5,041 nt of DNA from Pseudomonadota bacterium (GTDB lineage Bacteria; Desulfobacterota; BSN033; WVXP01; G020346125), in contig DAOVGJ010000093.1 of NCBI GenBank assembly GCA_030672465.1, positions 1 through 5,041 of the forward strand, written 5' to 3'. Made by a program: the position numbers and the translations under genes. Under the pieces are notes generated by a model. It did not search any database, was not told where the DNA came from, and saw only the letters and a program-made list of their open reading frames with translations. Shown here one piece after another: positions 1 to 5,041 of the stretch; position 1 is the stretch's first letter, and the number at the start of each line of letters is the position of its first letter.

Positions 1-429
1 GACGAGATTTGAGGAGAGTGGGGATCCCAGTTCCCGCGCGATTGCGTCGGCGGCGAGGACATAAACTCCAACACCCCTTTGCTTCAGGTATGTCCTTATT
101 TGAGGGTCCATGAAGCCTTCTTCGGGCACGTTGATGAAACACAAGCCGCCTCGGCCCTTTTCGGTAGCCCCCTTCAAGAAGTGGAGGGTTCGGTAGCTCT
201 CGGTCTTCTCGAAGGCGTAGAGAATATCCGCGGTCCCCGTTCCGATGAGAGGGCTGCTGAACGAACCTACTTTCAAATGGGAAACGACCGACCCGCCCCG
301 CTGGCTCATCCCGTGGGTCTCCGATCCGATGACGGAAAATCCCTTGGCCATGGCCAACTGGGCGAAGACCCGGGTAGCGAAGAGAACACCCTGCCCCCCC
401 ACACCAGCCAGAATTATCTGTACCTTCAT
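1..429 (-). CDS. iorB: Indolepyruvate:ferredoxin oxidoreductase beta subunit IorB (partial, C-terminus off the left edge)
   Basis: This is the small subunit of the aryl-pyruvate:ferredoxin oxidoreductase, equivalent to the gamma domain of pyruvate:ferredoxin oxidoreductases; it binds CoA and the alpha chain in the cytoplasm. The reading frame is open for 143 codons from an ATG whose A is at 429 to the window edge, and the family is usually about 190-200 residues, so roughly the last quarter is missing. The N-terminus shows the family glycine motif AGVGGQGVLFATRVFA (residues 8-23), followed by GSETHGMSQRGGSV (35-48), the most conserved IorB signature. An AGGA at 440-437 lies 7 nt before the ATG; an out-of-frame ATG at 437 hits a stop after three codons. 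The gene is on the same strand as the iorA fusion upstream but separated from it by 606 bp of repeats, whereas iorA and iorB are commonly adjacent. Identification is firm from motifs; the C-terminus cannot be judged. Confidence 0.93.
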   Translation of the reverse strand, partial: MKVQIILAGVGGQGVLFATRVFAQLAMAKGFSVIGSETHGMSQRGGSVVSHLKVGSFSSPLIGTGTADILYAFEKTESYRTLHFLKGATEKGRGGLCFINVPEEGFMDPQIRTYLKQRGVGVYVLAADAIARELGSPLSSNLV

Positions 430-478
430 GTGTGCATCCTGTTTGCATAAAGGAGAGAATACAAGCAAATTCCAAATA

Positions 479-673
479 TGACGGCTTCGTAAAAAGTCCA
501 TCTGCCATTCGACAGGCTCATGGCCCTGAGTAAAGCCGAAGGGCGGCGTTGCGCTTCATCTTTGAGTCACTGCGGCGTACTGGTAAGTACGCCTCATTCC
601 TAAAGATTCGCGCGCCTTGCATCTGGAGCTTTTTACTGTGCCATCTGATTTATAACTTTTTACGAGACCATCA
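479..673. repeat. MITE-like imperfect inverted-repeat element (about 195 bp)
   Basis: The outer ends are 20-nt inverted repeats matching at 16 of 20 positions: 479-498 against the reverse complement of 654-673, sharing the core CGTAAAAAGT. The centre is a perfect 8-bp stem with a 4-nt loop (GGCGTACT-GGTA-AGTACGCC, 574-593). Between ends and centre the arms stay partly complementary: ATCTTT at 558-563 pairs with AAAGAT at 601-606, and a GCGTTGCGC-type segment near 546 faces CGCGCGCCTTGC near 609. The left arm holds an extra palindromic segment (508-543, TTCGACAGGCTCA facing CTGAGTAAAGCCGAA) that resembles a second widespread palindromic repeat. No ORF is present. The ends look like dispersed repeats seen in deltaproteobacterial genomes, which is recollection and not a search result. 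It lies about 50 bp upstream of iorB. Confidence 0.7.
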
Positions 674-684
674 AATATTAATTT

Positions 685-761
685 CTAAACTCTAAACAAA
701 TTCAAATATCAAAATTCAAAAAGTTTTGCGCATTTGGATTTCGAATTTGTTTAGGATTTAG
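685..761. repeat. AT-rich inverted repeat
   Basis: The left arm (685-714) and right arm (about 732-761) are inverted copies with a perfect 12-bp core: CTAAACAAATTC at 692-703 and GAATTTGTTTAG at 743-754. Similarity continues outward (CTAAA at 685-689 against TTTAG at 757-761) and inward with small gaps. The roughly 17-nt loop contains AAAAAGTTTTGCG. The block starts about 12 bp after the preceding GC-richer repeat and differs sharply from it in composition. It has no coding capacity. It could be a separate dispersed repeat family; the hairpin is too weakly paired and lacks the right tail to call a terminator. Confidence 0.6.
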
Positions 762-877
762 TGGTTCGGCCCGCGACGAGCCCCTCGGTCTGAGCAGTTC
801 GGCCTTGAGACATGTCGACGAGCTCATGTCGAGCCGCTCACTGCCGAAGTCCTCAGGGTCGAAGACGGCCGAGTCGA
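761..877. repeat. GC-rich palindromic block flanked by an 11-bp direct repeat
   Basis: A GC-rich segment interrupts AT-rich sequence and is bordered by identical 11-mers TTTAGGATTTA at 750-760 and 878-888. Near its ends TCGGCC (766-771) and GGCCGA (867-872) are inverted. An inner pair TTCGGC (798-803) and GCCGAA (843-848) encloses two direct copies of CATGTCGA (811-818 and 825-832) with GTCGAC and GAGCTC palindromes between and around them. It encodes nothing recognisable. The arrangement looks like a small hairpin element inserted into the AT-rich repeat with a target duplication; the flanking 11-mers could instead be remnants of two AT-rich repeat copies. Confidence 0.5.
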
Positions 878-888
878 TTTAGGATTTA

Positions 889-1035
889 ATTACTATTTAA
901 TCCCTGTTTGAATTATGAGCAACTATGTAAGACGCTATATATAGAATGTGCAGCGCCCTAACCGCATGACTGTAGCACCGCAGCACTGCAACACTGAATA
1001 ATTTCGCGCTCAGAGCTCCTTTTTCAAAGATCTCG
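889..1035. other. Remainder of the intergenic spacer downstream of the iorA fusion
   Basis: These 147 bases between the stacked repeats and the end of the iorA fusion hold no gene that can be supported. A minus-strand reading frame that begins inside the iorA fusion runs through here but resembles nothing. A degenerate 8-bp tandem is present at 972-995 and an AT-rich stretch CTATATATAG at 934-943. No stem followed by a T-run is visible after the iorA stop, so read-through into the spacer towards iorB is possible. Confidence 0.5.
972..995. repeat. Three degenerate 8-bp tandem units
   Basis: Three consecutive octamers, GTAGCACC, GCAGCACT and GCAACACT, differ from each other at two or three positions. 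The array is about 40 bp past the stop of the iorA fusion. It is short enough that chance is not excluded. Confidence 0.35.
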
Positions 1036-4000
1036 CTATTCGATCCTGACAATAGCCTGCTGGGAACAAACCTCCAGGCACAGGCCGCAGTCCACACAGG
1101 TCCTTCGGTCGACCAGCACCTTGCCGTCTTCACCCTTGAGGAGAGACGGACATTCGAAGAATTTCAGGCAGTAGTCGCAGGCTACACACGCGCCCGTCAC
1201 CGGCATGGTAATGGTGGATGTAGGGCATTCTACCGCACAGACGCGGCAGCCGGTGCATTTGCCATAATCAATGGCGTATCCATATTCATTCCTGCTGATA
1301 GCACCTTCTGGACATTGGATCAGACAGGTATCGCACCAGGTACACTGCCCACAATGGAGACACCTCCCCGCCTCCTGGGTGATCTCCTCCTGGTCGGGGA
1401 GAAGGTTGACCTCTCGGAAGTCCTTTTTCCGATGCCGGAGGGAGAGGGTAGGAGCCTCCACCCTTGCCTGGGGTTCCACCTTTTCGATATCAACCAAGGC
1501 AAATCCGGCCTCTGTTTCTTCCAAATCCCTGGGCGATTTCAAGTCTTCCCCCCTCAGGTAGCGATCGATGGAAGTAGCCGCCTTTCTTCCCGCTGCCAAG
1601 GCCTCGATGAAAGTCTTGGGCCCGGTAACGGCATCACCAGCGGAAAAGATTCCATCCATGCTGGTTGCGAGGGTAACGGGATCCACTTCAATGGTTCCCC
1701 ATCGGGTTATGGTGAGCCTGTTTCTTAAGAAGGAAAGGTCAGGGGTGGAGCCGAGAGCGACGATGACGGTATCCGCATCAAGGATTTCGCGTGGACCTTC
1801 GACCGAGACTACTCTCCTCCTTCCAAGGCTATCGGCTTGGCTCAAGGTGGTAGAGGCCACCTCAATGCCTGCGACCCTGCCGCCTCTTACGAGGATCTTG
1901 GTGGGGGTAGAGAGATAGCGAATTCTCACGCCTTCGGCCTCCGCCTCCCGGACTTCCTCCCCATCCGCCGGGATCTCCCTCGAAGTTCGATTATAGAGGA
2001 TGGTTACTTTATCCCCCCCGAGTCTTAAAGCGGTCCTCGCCGCGTCTACTGCTCGATTCGATCCCCCAACAACCACCACCTTGGCACCCACATCAACCTT
2101 CTCATGTAATGCCACAGCCTTGAGGAATTTGAGGGTATCCATCACACCCCGGGCATCATGCCCGGGAATCGTTAGTTGCCTTCCCTGGGCGGCTCCCACC
2201 GCCAAGAGGATTGCTCGGTAACCCTGGTCTCGAAGGTCATCCAGGGATAACCCGGGGCCGATGGGCGTATTAATCTTAATCTCGGCACCCAATTGTCTCA
2301 CAATATCGATTTCCCTATCGAGGACCTCTTGGGGGAGTCGAAACCGGGGTATTCCAACAGCCAGCATTCCTCCGGCAACGGGCAGGGCCTCGAAAATCGT
2401 CACTGGATATCCCCTCTTCCTCAATTCATAAGCAGCCATCAGGCCGGCCGGTCCCGACCCCACAATGGCCACCCTTTCCCCCTTCTCCTCCTCAGGGGTT
2501 ATGTCCATCTTGAATTGGACTTCACGGTCGGCAAGGAAACGTTTAAGCAGGTCGATGGCCACGGGTTGGTCCACATCCCCCCTCCGACATACCTTTTCAC
2601 AAGGGCGTGAGCAGATTCTGCCTGTGATCCCGGGAAAAGGATTTTTTTCCCTGACCAGGGCCAGGGCTTCGTCGAACTTTCCCTCCGAGATGAGGCCGAT
2701 GTACCCTCGAGCATCCACCTGGATGGGACAGGCAGCCTGGCAGGGAGGGGTTTTGTCTTCATATTTGGGCAGGAGGTCCTCCGGGATTGCCCCTTTTTGC
2801 ATGGCGGGGAGATCCTTTTCCGGGGGAGGGACATGCTGAATATCGACTTTTATGGGGTTTACCCGCAGTTGTTCTCTTTTATGGGTGATACACGGATACC
2901 GGGAGATGAGTACGGCAATCCCTCCGTCGGGTTCTTGGGTGTACTTGACGGCTCGCCTTAGCTCCCTCATAAACCCCTTTATGTCATAGGGGTTTGTTAC
3001 CTTGAGGTAGCTCACCCCGCACCCCTTGACCAGTCCCTCCAGGGAGAGGGCATGTCCCTGATGGCCATTTGCGGTAACCCCGTGTTCGGGGGTGGGTTGC
3101 ATTCCGGTCATGGCGGTAATCTCGTTGTCCAATATGACTAAAACGAATCGGGATCCGTTGTAGACGGCATTCAAGAGTCCCGGGGGGCCGGAGTGGTAGA
3201 AGGTCGAATCACCGATGGTGGCGATGATGGGGATATCCCGTCCGTCTTGATGGTATGCCTGGTAGAAGCCGCTGGCGAAGGTGATGGAGGCTCCCATGTC
3301 GTGGCAGGTGTCCACTGCATTGAGGTTTATTCCCAGGGTATAACAGCCGATGTCGCTGGGGAAGATGGCATTGGGGAAGGACCTTCTCATGGCATAAAAC
3401 GCGGCCCGATGGGGGCATCCAGAACAGAGGGATGGTCGACGGATGGGAAGGTCCAAGCCCAACACCAGTTTTTCCAATTCTCCCGCTTCCGGCGTCTCGC
3501 CCCATGGGATGGAAAGTTGATGGCAGAGGTCGGCGAGGATTCGAGCAGTGGTTTGGGGAAGGAGCTCACCCTCTCCGGGAACGGTGCCATTCAACCTGCC
3601 AAAGACCTTGTCCTTATCCCGTATTTGGAGCTCAATGACCGGTTCCGTCTCTTCCAGCAAGAGGATATGATCGCATTGGGCCATAAATCGATCGACGATC
3701 CCCGTGGGGAGGGGATAAGGGGTCGAGATCTTGAGGAGGGGGATTGAGTCATCCATTCCCCCTTCCGTTAATACATCCTGCAAGATGGCGTGGCTAACCC
3801 CGGCGGCGATGATGCCCAATGTAGACTCTTCCTTTGGGTTTTCCACACAATTAAGGTCGATCCGTGCGTTGAACTCCTCTCGGATATCCTCCAACTTTTT
3901 ATTCAAGTCCTTATGGAGGAAGAAACGAAACCGTGGAGTAGCGGACCACCTCCGCGGGTTCTTCTCAAAGTTGGCCATCCTGTCGACTTTTTTGATGGGC

Positions 4001-4542
4001 TCGAAAGAGATACTCTGGCGGGCATGGCAGATTCTTAGAGTTGGCCTGAGGATCACGGGAATTTGGTAGCGCTCCGAGAGTTCGAAGGCATAGGCTACCA
4101 TTTCCTTGGCTTCCTGAGGACTCGAGGGGTCGAGCACGGGGATTTTGGCGAACATACCATGGAATCGGCTGTCTTGCTCCGTTTGAGAGGAGTGGGGCCC
4201 CGGATCGTCGCAACTAATGATCACAAACCCCCCGACAACGCCGATATAGGCGGAGCTCATCAGTGGGTCGGTTGCGACATTCAACCCAACCTGTTTCATA
4301 CAAACCGCAGCCCTCTTTCCGGTGTAAGCGGCGGCCAGCCCATTCTCGAAGGCCACCTTTTCATTGATGGACCACTCGATATAGGTATCCAGGTGTTCCT
4401 CTTCCTTGAAGCGAACGACACCGGGGAGAATCTCGGAACTGGGCGTACCCGGATAGGAGGCCATGAAGTGGCATCCCGCTTCCACTATCCCCCTGGCGAT
4501 GGCCTCATTACCCAAGAGGACCCTTTTTTTTGGAAAGGACAT
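1036..4542 (-). CDS. iorA: IorA-GltD/NfnB-type fusion: indolepyruvate:ferredoxin oxidoreductase alpha chain with internal FAD/NAD(P) oxidoreductase and multiple Fe-S motifs
   Basis: A cytoplasmic 1168-residue enzyme predicted to decarboxylate aryl pyruvates to aryl-acetyl-CoA with ThDP and move the electrons through Fe-S clusters and FAD to NAD(P) and/or ferredoxin. Residues 1-175 form the pyrimidine-binding domain (SYPGTPSSE 29-37; NEKVAFE 60-66 with the likely catalytic Glu61). Residues about 240-345 are the middle domain. Residues 365-560 bind ThDP diphosphate (LCSGCPHRA 372-380; GDSTFYHSG 444-452; LDNEITAMTG 471-480, with Asp445 and Asn473 as metal ligands). From about 590 a GltD/NfnB-like module begins: Cys601/605/644/648/652, the FAD site GSGPAG 695-700, a second Rossmann site GGSNRAVDAA 826-835, and the terminal FAD motif SAGDA 967-971. 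Ferredoxin motifs follow at 1061-1077, 1096-1106, 1119-1131 and 1149-1159. Ordinary IorA is about 600-640 residues. The ATG at 4542 is chosen for its AAGGGAG (4557-4551), 8 nt upstream, and because homology begins immediately. NADH or NADPH preference cannot be read. Confidence 0.93.
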   Translation of the reverse strand: MSFPKKRVLLGNEAIARGIVEAGCHFMASYPGTPSSEILPGVVRFKEEEHLDTYIEWSINEKVAFENGLAAAYTGKRAAVCMKQVGLNVATDPLMSSAYIGVVGGFVIISCDDPGPHSSQTEQDSRFHGMFAKIPVLDPSSPQEAKEMVAYAFELSERYQIPVILRPTLRICHARQSISFEPIKKVDRMANFEKNPRRWSATPRFRFFLHKDLNKKLEDIREEFNARIDLNCVENPKEESTLGIIAAGVSHAILQDVLTEGGMDDSIPLLKISTPYPLPTGIVDRFMAQCDHILLLEETEPVIELQIRDKDKVFGRLNGTVPGEGELLPQTTARILADLCHQLSIPWGETPEAGELEKLVLGLDLPIRRPSLCSGCPHRAAFYAMRRSFPNAIFPSDIGCYTLGINLNAVDTCHDMGASITFASGFYQAYHQDGRDIPIIATIGDSTFYHSGPPGLLNAVYNGSRFVLVILDNEITAMTGMQPTPEHGVTANGHQGHALSLEGLVKGCGVSYLKVTNPYDIKGFMRELRRAVKYTQEPDGGIAVLISRYPCITHKREQLRVNPIKVDIQHVPPPEKDLPAMQKGAIPEDLLPKYEDKTPPCQAACPIQVDARGYIGLISEGKFDEALALVREKNPFPGITGRICSRPCEKVCRRGDVDQPVAIDLLKRFLADREVQFKMDITPEEEKGERVAIVGSGPAGLMAAYELRKRGYPVTIFEALPVAGGMLAVGIPRFRLPQEVLDREIDIVRQLGAEIKINTPIGPGLSLDDLRDQGYRAILLAVGAAQGRQLTIPGHDARGVMDTLKFLKAVALHEKVDVGAKVVVVGGSNRAVDAARTALRLGGDKVTILYNRTSREIPADGEEVREAEAEGVRIRYLSTPTKILVRGGRVAGIEVASTTLSQADSLGRRRVVSVEGPREILDADTVIVALGSTPDLSFLRNRLTITRWGTIEVDPVTLATSMDGIFSAGDAVTGPKTFIEALAAGRKAATSIDRYLRGEDLKSPRDLEETEAGFALVDIEKVEPQARVEAPTLSLRHRKKDFREVNLLPDQEEITQEAGRCLHCGQCTWCDTCLIQCPEGAISRNEYGYAIDYGKCTGCRVCAVECPTSTITMPVTGACVACDYCLKFFECPSLLKGEDGKVLVDRRTCVDCGLCLEVCSQQAIVRIE

Positions 4543-4550
4543 CGTTCTTT

Positions 4551-4557
4551 CTCCCTT
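4551..4557 (-). promoter_or_regulatory. Ribosome binding site that fixes the iorA fusion start
   Basis: Reading the minus strand, AAGGGAG is followed by an 8-nt spacer and the ATG at 4542. The frame stays open for 25 more codons to a TTG at 4617, but that extension overlaps the best promoter -10 box and has no family similarity, so the ATG is the supported start. Confidence 0.75.
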
Positions 4558-4605
4558 GGGGTGGAGTTTCCTGACCTTTATAGGCAGTATTTTCGTAACA
4601 TCTTG

Positions 4606-4634
4606 ATTATAAAGCAAATCTTATTTTTCATAAG
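4606..4634 (-). promoter_or_regulatory. Candidate sigma-70-type promoter of the iorA fusion
   Basis: On the minus strand a perfect TATAAT lies at 4611-4606. The -35 region is poor: TTATGA, ending 16 bp upstream, shares only three positions with TTGACA. Transcription would start near 4599, giving a leader of about 57 nt before the ATG at 4542. The leader shows no clear riboswitch or attenuator. The promoter sits directly between the gene and the inverted-repeat element beginning near 4664, so the element may affect it. Confidence 0.45.
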
Positions 4635-4663
4635 CGAACACCCTTGTCCCTTCGTTTCAGTGC

Positions 4664-4860
4664 TTCGCGGTCTGTTGGCCAAATTCCCTTTCGCTCACTG
4701 AAAAGAATTTTAGACCATTCTAAAGTTTGCTTCACTGCAAATCCAAAACTCGCCCTTTGGGCTCAAACATTGGATTTGCGACCGTTTCGCTTCACTAAGA
4801 ATGGTTAGCTAAAATTCTTTAATGTTCGCTTCAGGGAACCCGGCCAACAACCGGTTCCGA
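4664..4860. repeat. Long imperfect inverted-repeat element upstream of the iorA fusion
   Basis: Arms of roughly 80 bp face each other around a 23-nt centre. Matched pairs from outside in: TGTTGGCC (4673-4680) with GGCCAACA (4842-4849); TTCCCT (4684-4689) with AGGGAA (4833-4838); AAGAATTTTAG (4703-4713) with CTAAAATTCTT (4809-4819); ACCATTCT (4714-4721) with AGAATGGT (4798-4805); GCAAATCCAA (4737-4746) with TTGGATTTGC (4770-4779). The centre contains a small GCCC-TTT-GGGC stem. No ORF in the element resembles a protein. It is best read as a non-autonomous hairpin element (MITE-like) or a large REP-type palindrome; it differs in sequence from the element at 479-673. Confidence 0.7.
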
Positions 4861-4901
4861 AATGACCTTAGGGGTTCACAGCTGGTTATTTCTCGCACTC
4901 T

Positions 4902-4920
4902 CCAGCCTCTAAAGGGCTGG
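4902..4920. terminator. Hairpin after the stop of the right-edge gene (possible terminator)
   Basis: A perfect 6-bp GC-rich stem with a 7-nt loop (CCAGCC at 4902-4907, GGCTGG at 4915-4920) lies 16 nt past the stop of the minus-strand gene ending at 4936. No T-run follows on the minus strand, so an intrinsic terminator is only possible; a 3'-end stabilising or Rho-linked structure would look the same. Confidence 0.35.
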
Positions 4921-4935
4921 CCTTCCCCTTCCTGC

Positions 4936-5041
4936 TTACCCTCGATGGGTACCCCACTTCTCCAGCAATTTACGCTCAGGGACAACGGTGTTCCCCAGAA
5001 ATTCGGGAAACTTCAGCCCTGGGTTGTTGATTAAAAGAGCA
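4936..5041 (-). CDS. C-terminal end of an unrecognised protein (partial)
   Basis: The minus strand is open from the window edge through 34 codons to a TAA at 4938-4936. The peptide begins ALLINNPGLKFPEF and ends LLEKWGTHRG; it has a mixed, protein-like composition with no low complexity, no Cys and no membrane segment. A GC-rich hairpin follows the stop and then an intergenic repeat element, which fits the end of a real gene. The plus strand is also open over this stretch, so coding is not proven. I do not recognise the family. It would be the gene upstream of the iorA fusion on the same strand, about 390 bp away, and probably in a separate transcription unit. Confidence 0.45.
   Translation of the reverse strand, partial: ALLINNPGLKFPEFLGNTVVPERKLLEKWGTHRG

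Noticed and set aside
79..450. 123-codon open frame on the plus strand
   Set aside because: It is antisense to iorB, whose minus-strand frame has unmistakable family motifs.
479..888. CRISPR array
   Set aside because: The repeats are palindromic, of different families, and not separated by unique spacers of uniform length.
430..1035. tRNA or structured RNA gene between iorA and iorB
   Set aside because: The hairpins do not form a cloverleaf and no tRNA consensus boxes are visible; the structure is explained by inverted repeats.
897..1133. 78-codon minus-strand frame overlapping the end of iorA
   Set aside because: It starts inside iorA in another frame and runs into repeat DNA; the product resembles nothing.
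3193..3747. 184-codon open frame on the plus strand
   Set aside because: It is antisense to the ThDP-binding region of iorA, with no domain signature or ribosome binding site of note.
4543..4617. N-terminal extension of the iorA fusion to a TTG at 4617
   Set aside because: The ATG at 4542 has a good ribosome binding site and starts exactly where IorA similarity begins; the extension overlaps the best -10 box.
4063..4701. 212-codon open frame on the plus strand
   Set aside because: It is antisense to the N-terminal part of iorA, has no recognisable motifs, and is explained by the coding strand's codon bias.
4822..5034. 70-codon plus-strand frame at the right end
   Set aside because: It begins inside the inverted-repeat element and overlaps the more protein-like minus-strand tail; it has no recognisable motif.

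Overview
The window carries one large minus-strand gene, most of a second, the tail of a third, and several unusual non-coding repeats. The genes suggest an anaerobic bacterium that ferments or oxidises amino acids or aromatic compounds. Moderate GC coding DNA, an iorAB-type oxidoreductase, Nfn/GltD-like flavoprotein modules and dispersed palindromic repeats of this style fit a Desulfobacterota-like (deltaproteobacterial) genome or metagenome bin. That placement is an inference from style; there is no phylogenetic marker here.

Layout, in the direction of transcription (right to left). (1) 4936-5041: the last 34 codons of an unrecognised gene. (2) About 4664-4860: a long imperfect inverted repeat that looks like a non-autonomous mobile or REP-like element, followed by a promoter-like TATAAT at 4606-4611. 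(3) 4542-1036: a 1168-residue protein in which an indolepyruvate:ferredoxin oxidoreductase alpha chain (IorA) contains a complete GltD/NfnB-like FAD/NAD(P) oxidoreductase plus extra Fe-S motifs. (4) 1035-430: 606 bp without a gene, packed with at least three different palindromic or repetitive blocks. (5) 429-1: the first 143 codons of iorB, the small (gamma-type) subunit, running off the left edge.

How they work together: IorA and IorB form a thiamine-diphosphate enzyme that oxidatively decarboxylates aryl pyruvates (from Trp, Phe, Tyr) to aryl-acetyl-CoA and normally passes electrons to ferredoxin. Here the alpha chain has its own flavin/NAD(P) module, so electrons may pass inside one polypeptide to NAD(P), or be shared between NAD(P) and ferredoxin. 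The IorA-type terminal ferredoxin domain still sits at the extreme C-terminus, so the flavoprotein looks inserted into IorA rather than appended to it. This architecture is the most interesting feature of the window; the repeats around and between the two subunit genes come second.
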